Positions 14,174-17,969 of a stretch of DNA of 17,969 nt are shown piece after piece. The stretch's first letter is position 1. Every line of letters starts with the position of its first letter. Below the pieces are notes generated by a model. The model was given only the letters and a program-made list of their open reading frames with translations, ran no database searches and was not told the origin of the DNA. Source of the stretch: JAGLSB01 sp023135955 (GTDB taxonomy: Bacteria > Bacteroidota > Bacteroidia > Bacteroidales > GCA-2748055); the NCBI GenBank assembly GCA_030673645.1, contig DAOVIO010000079.1:1-17969 (forward strand), given 5' to 3'. A program made the translations under genes and the position numbers.

Positions 14174-17110
14174 ATGTACCTAAATACCCACTCATATTAC
14201 AGTCTTCGGTACGGAACCATGTCGCCGGAGAAAATAATAGAAGAAGCTCGCCGGAATGGTGTTGAAGCTCTCGCACTTACCGATATAAATAATAGTACCG
14301 GCATTATCGATTTTGTAAAAAAATGCACTGAAAATAACATTAAAGCTATAGCAGGCGTGGAGTTTCGCGATTCCGACCGTTATCTGTACACGGGAATAGC
14401 AAAAAATAATAAAGGCTTTTCTGAGTTAAACGAGTTTCTATCCTGGCATAACGAAAAAAAAGAACCCTTACCCGAACGTCCCCCAAAGTTCACTAATGTA
14501 TGGATCATATATTCTCTCGATAACTTTCCGAAAAGATTACGATCAAATGAACTGGTTGGGATTCGTCCAAACCAGGTGAACAAACTTATCTCCTACCCTT
14601 TTCCTAATCTGCAAAACAGGCTAATCATCTGGCAGTCGGTTAGCTTTGCAAATAAAGATGAATTTATTATTCACAAACATCTGAGAGCAATCGATCACAA
14701 TACACTGCTTTCTAAACTCTCTACTGAGAATCTAGGGACAGAAAACGATATTATGATCTCCCCCGACCTTTTAATTTGTGCTTATGAAGATTATCCTCAA
14801 ATAATTAAAAATACGGAAGCACTTGTTGCAGACTGTCACATTCAATTCAATTTCAACAGTATAAAAAATAAACAGGTGTTCACAACAAGTCGCAGTGACG
14901 ATAAGGTATTACTTGAAAAACTGGCGATGGAAGGACTAAAATACAGATATAAAGGAAATACCAAAGAAGCAGAAAAAAGGGTGAGACACGAACTGGAAAT
15001 CATTGACAAACTGGGATTTTCGTCCTATTTTCTTATTACCTGGGATGTAATCCGGTATTCAATGTCGCGCGGATATTACCATGTAGGCCGGGGAAGCGGC
15101 GCAAACTCTATTGTGGCCTATTGTCTGAAAATTACTAATGTAGATCCTATTGAACTGGATCTGTACTTCGAACGATTCATAAACCCCAAACGAACGAGTC
15201 CGCCCGATTTCGATATCGATTATTCATGGAAAGAGAGAGACGATGTCCTCGATTACATTTTCAAACGCTACGGAAAGGGTCATACTGCTCTTATTGGGAC
15301 TATGTCCACTTTTAAAGGGAAATCCATTTTCCGTGAACTGGGAAAAGTATACGGCCTTCCAAAAGAAGAAATAGATCGTCTTGTTAACGAACCGTCACAC
15401 GAATTGAATAAGGGTGAGATTTTTGACAATATTTATGAAATAGGAAAAAAGATCGTTGATTTCCCCAATTTACGAAGTATTCATGCCGGTGGGGTCTTAA
15501 TCTCAGAGGAACCTATTACCAATTATATAGCCTTCGATATGCCCCCAAAAGGACTGCCAACCACTCAATGGGATATGTATGTAGCCGAAGACCTTGGTTA
15601 TGAGAAACTGGACATTCTGAGTCAGAGAGGAATTGGCCATATTGGCGAGGCGGCACAGATTATTGAGCAAAATAAAGGCATCACCGTTGATGTTCACCGT
15701 GTTCAAGAATTTAAAATCGATCTAAAAGTACGCCACCAACTGAAAGAAGGAGAAACCAATGGTTGCTTTTATATTGAAAGTCCTGCCATGCGCGGACTCC
15801 TGAAAAAGCTTTGTTGCGACAATTATATAAGTCTGGTAGCTGCCAGCTCCATCATAAGGCCCGGAGTTGCCAAATCGGGAATGATGAAGGAATACATACA
15901 TCGCTTTCATAATCCCGATGGTTTTGAATACCTGCATCCAGTAATGAAAGAACAGCTATGCGAGACCTATGGCGTAATGGTTTATCAGGAAGATGTAATA
16001 AAGGTCTGTCATCATTTTGCCGGACTGGATCTTGCCGATGCCGATGTTCTTCGTCGGGCAATGAGCGGAAAGTATCGCTCCCAAAAAGAGCTTGACAGGA
16101 TTGCAATAAGATTTCTCGACAATTGTAAGTCATTTGGTTATCCCAACACACTCAGCAATGAAGTCTGGCGACAAATCAGTTCCTTTGCCGGTTATTCATT
16201 TTCAAAAGCTCACTCTGCTTCTTATGCTGTGGAAAGTTTTCAGAGTCTCTTCCTGAAAGCCCATTACCCGTTGGAATTTATGGTTGCAGTTATTAATAAT
16301 TTCGGCGGATTTTACCGCAGTTGGGTGTACTTTAATGAAGCGAAACGATGCGGTGCCAACATTCTTCTCCCATGCATAAACAACAGCCATTTCAATACTA
16401 ACATTAAAGGAAGTGATATTCATATTGGTTTTGTGCATATTCAGAACCTGGAAACAGATCTGATAAACCGAATCCTGAATGAAAGATCGCACAACGGACC
16501 ATACAAAGATCTGGAGAATTTTATTAATAGAGTTAAAGTTGGCCGGGAACAAATGGTAAGTTTGATACGTATTAATGCCTTACGCTTTACCGGGAAAGAT
16601 AAAAAAGAATTACTCTGGGAAGCTCATATGATGCTAGGAAGAAAACTTCCTAAAGTCACAACCCGTGAACTTTTCGGTGTTCAAAAAAGGGAGTTCAAAC
16701 TTCCTATCCTAACCAGAGAGATAATTGAAGACGCCTATGATGAAATTGAATTGCTGGGATTTCCGGTTTCTTTAAGCTATTTTGATATGCTTACAACCAA
16801 ATTCAGAGGGGAAATTATGGCGCGTGACTTATCGAACAACATAGGTAAAAAAGTTAAGATGGTTGGACAGCTGGCATCTTTGAAAAATGTTTATACTGTT
16901 AAAAGAGAATATATGCACTTCGGAGCATTCCTCGATGCAGAAGGAGAATTTTTCGATACAGTAAACTTTCCCAACACACTTAAAAAATATCCTTTCAGGG
17001 GATACGGGGTATATCTTATTCTGGGCACAGTTGTGGAGGAATTTGGTTTCCCGAGCATCGAAGTGGAAAAAATGGCAAGGTTGGAGATTAGGGGTGATCC
17101 GAGGTTTTAG
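14174..17110 (+). CDS. Short DnaE-type DNA polymerase III alpha subunit (DnaE2/ImuC-like)
   Basis: A C-family polymerase of 978 residues, shorter than replicative DnaE (about 1160 or more) and DnaE2 (about 1030-1100). Residues 1-220 are a PHP domain (NTHSYYSLRYGTMSPEKI at the start). Its second metal motif reads ALTDINN instead of ALTDHGN, so a metal ligand is lost and proofreading-type activity is doubtful. The palm has GRGSGANSIVAYCL (about 303-316), the catalytic aspartates in PDFDID (Asp345 and Asp347, with Asp349), and Asp480 in EKLDIL. Fingers and HhH regions follow (YQEDVIKVCHHFAGLDLADADVLRRAMSGK, FAGYSFSKAHSASYA). About 885-970 is an OB fold (KKVKMVGQLASLKNVYTVKREYMHFG). The place after a Y-family polymerase and a self-cleaving repressor marks it as an error-prone polymerase of an SOS mutagenesis operon. 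It is unlikely to be the replicative enzyme. Confidence 0.92.
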   Translation: MYLNTHSYYSLRYGTMSPEKIIEEARRNGVEALALTDINNSTGIIDFVKKCTENNIKAIAGVEFRDSDRYLYTGIAKNNKGFSELNEFLSWHNEKKEPLPERPPKFTNVWIIYSLDNFPKRLRSNELVGIRPNQVNKLISYPFPNLQNRLIIWQSVSFANKDEFIIHKHLRAIDHNTLLSKLSTENLGTENDIMISPDLLICAYEDYPQIIKNTEALVADCHIQFNFNSIKNKQVFTTSRSDDKVLLEKLAMEGLKYRYKGNTKEAEKRVRHELEIIDKLGFSSYFLITWDVIRYSMSRGYYHVGRGSGANSIVAYCLKITNVDPIELDLYFERFINPKRTSPPDFDIDYSWKERDDVLDYIFKRYGKGHTALIGTMSTFKGKSIFRELGKVYGLPKEEIDRLVNEPSHELNKGEIFDNIYEIGKKIVDFPNLRSIHAGGVLISEEPITNYIAFDMPPKGLPTTQWDMYVAEDLGYEKLDILSQRGIGHIGEAAQIIEQNKGITVDVHRVQEFKIDLKVRHQLKEGETNGCFYIESPAMRGLLKKLCCDNYISLVAASSIIRPGVAKSGMMKEYIHRFHNPDGFEYLHPVMKEQLCETYGVMVYQEDVIKVCHHFAGLDLADADVLRRAMSGKYRSQKELDRIAIRFLDNCKSFGYPNTLSNEVWRQISSFAGYSFSKAHSASYAVESFQSLFLKAHYPLEFMVAVINNFGGFYRSWVYFNEAKRCGANILLPCINNSHFNTNIKGSDIHIGFVHIQNLETDLINRILNERSHNGPYKDLENFINRVKVGREQMVSLIRINALRFTGKDKKELLWEAHMMLGRKLPKVTTRELFGVQKREFKLPILTREIIEDAYDEIELLGFPVSLSYFDMLTTKFRGEIMARDLSNNIGKKVKMVGQLASLKNVYTVKREYMHFGAFLDAEGEFFDTVNFPNTLKKYPFRGYGVYLILGTVVEEFGFPSIEVEKMARLEIRGDPRF

Positions 17111-17226
17111 GAGGGGGATTTATGTGAAGGAGTGAAGGTGTATAATCCGAGAACTCCATTAAACTTATTATTTTATCTTTGATTATTAAAGTTCTGGAAG
17201 TAGCTAAATTAATCAAACATATTCCC

Positions 17227-17969
17227 GTGAATAATCTACAACCACTAAAAGCTGACAGAAGGATAAATTCCATCGATACATTACGGGGAATAGCCCTTCT
17301 GGGTATATTACTAATTAATATTGTTGGGATGACACTCCCGGATCCTGCATATTTTGACCCGTCGCTTTCGGGTGGTCATACGGGTTGGAACCTCCGTGTT
17401 TTCTTTCTAAACAGTATATTTTTCGAAGGAACTATGCGCGGCATTTTCTCTCTTTTATTCGGGGCAGGAATAGTACTCTTTGTCAATAACAAAGAAGAAG
17501 ACGGGAATCGTTTTGAACTATTAGAAGTATGGTTCAGAAGGCTTATCTGGCTTATAATAATTGGAATGATTCATGCATATATATTATTATGGCCAGCTGA
17601 AATATTATTTGCTTACGGAATGATTGGGTTATTTCTATTCCCATTCAGGAGATTAAACCCGGGAAAACTAATCGGGATTTCAATACTTATTGTTCTAATA
17701 GGATTTGTTCTGAACTTCAAGGATGCTAAAATTGCAAAAAGAGAACAAATACAATATTTTGAAGCGGTTGAGTTAATCAACAAAGAGGAGAAACTTCCTT
17801 ATGAAACTATGATGGGTTATTACAGTTGGATTGAAAAATATGCTACAATGAAACCTACTTCGGAGATTCTGGAAAGCAGGATTGAAAAGATGCAAAGTGG
17901 TTACAGAGCTGCATTCAATGAATTGAAGTTAAGCTCAAGATTTTATGAATCAGATTTTCATTATCGTCA
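17227..17969 (+). CDS. DUF418/YeiB-type membrane protein, 5' part only
   Basis: The frame runs off the window end with no stop, leaving 247 codons. The start chosen is GTG at 17227 (VNNLQPLKADRRINSIDTLRGIA); an in-frame TTG further upstream is possible and no ATG fits. The opening RINSIDTLRGIALLGILLINI is the family signature. Membrane segments lie at about residues 22-36, 70-88 (FSLLFGAGIVLFV), 105-140 (LIWLIIIGMIHAYILLWPAEILF and onward) and 150-168. A charged, soluble-looking segment follows. Members sit in the inner membrane; their transport or modification role is not established. The gene is 116 nt after the DnaE stop on the same strand, probably a separate unit. Confidence 0.85.
   Translation, partial: MNNLQPLKADRRINSIDTLRGIALLGILLINIVGMTLPDPAYFDPSLSGGHTGWNLRVFFLNSIFFEGTMRGIFSLLFGAGIVLFVNNKEEDGNRFELLEVWFRRLIWLIIIGMIHAYILLWPAEILFAYGMIGLFLFPFRRLNPGKLIGISILIVLIGFVLNFKDAKIAKREQIQYFEAVELINKEEKLPYETMMGYYSWIEKYATMKPTSEILESRIEKMQSGYRAAFNELKLSSRFYESDFHYR

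Noticed and set aside
15852..16151. Antisense 99-codon frame in the DnaE gene
   Set aside because: It lies wholly within a well-supported polymerase gene, and its His/Arg-rich product has no recognisable features; a shadow frame.
16202..16552. Antisense 116-codon frame in the DnaE gene
   Set aside because: Opposite a conserved polymerase region with no family signal; a shadow frame.

Overview
The window looks like a chromosomal segment of an AT-rich member of the Bacteroidota, probably class Bacteroidia. The evidence is a fused alpha-beta branched-chain-type 2-oxoacid dehydrogenase E1, a Bacteroidota-style LeuA and long-chain flavodoxin, few Shine-Dalgarno sequences, and several boxes matching the Bacteroidota promoter form (TTG, about 19-20 nt, TAnnTTTG). 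The genus cannot be named from the sequence alone.

Left part (1-9115, all genes on the minus strand). In the direction of transcription: an exported serine beta-lactamase-fold hydrolase; an unrecognised 314-residue protein built of two similar Rossmann-like halves; a tight E2-E1-flavodoxin operon for a branched-chain-type 2-oxoacid dehydrogenase; a lipoprotein five-bladed beta-propeller glycosidase-like gene split by one in-frame TAA; and leuA, 2-isopropylmalate synthase.

Middle (9116-10404) is a 1.29-kb stretch without protein genes. It holds a candidate structured non-coding RNA of about 460 nt on the minus strand. This has a promoter-like box at one end, a strong rho-independent terminator at the other, and many hairpins between. 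A second, shorter hairpin RNA or terminator (10151-10261) has two alternative 5' arms for one 3' arm. I could not match the large RNA to RNase P RNA, tmRNA, 6S RNA, SRP RNA or a group II intron.

Right part (10405-17110) is a DNA-damage-tolerance neighbourhood. It has an SRAP/YedK-HMCES abasic-site protein (minus), a stand-alone LON N-terminal-domain protein (plus), a LexA-like XRE/S24 self-cleaving repressor (minus), and, divergent from it, a Y-family DNA polymerase with a beta-clamp motif followed by a short DnaE-type polymerase (plus). It resembles the LexA-ImuA-ImuB-DnaE2 mutagenesis cassettes, but the Y-family polymerase keeps its catalytic acids and no imuA is present. Between repressor and polymerase lie two dyads of the form GATTA-N5-TAATC, candidate SOS operators, then a palindromic repeat element and 8-nt tandem repeats next to the polymerase start codon. 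A GC-rich palindrome forms the end of the polymerase gene. Another 8-nt tandem array abuts the SRAP start codon, and a piece of the first repeat family occurs at the left end of the window.

The window ends inside a DUF418/YeiB-type membrane protein gene (plus).
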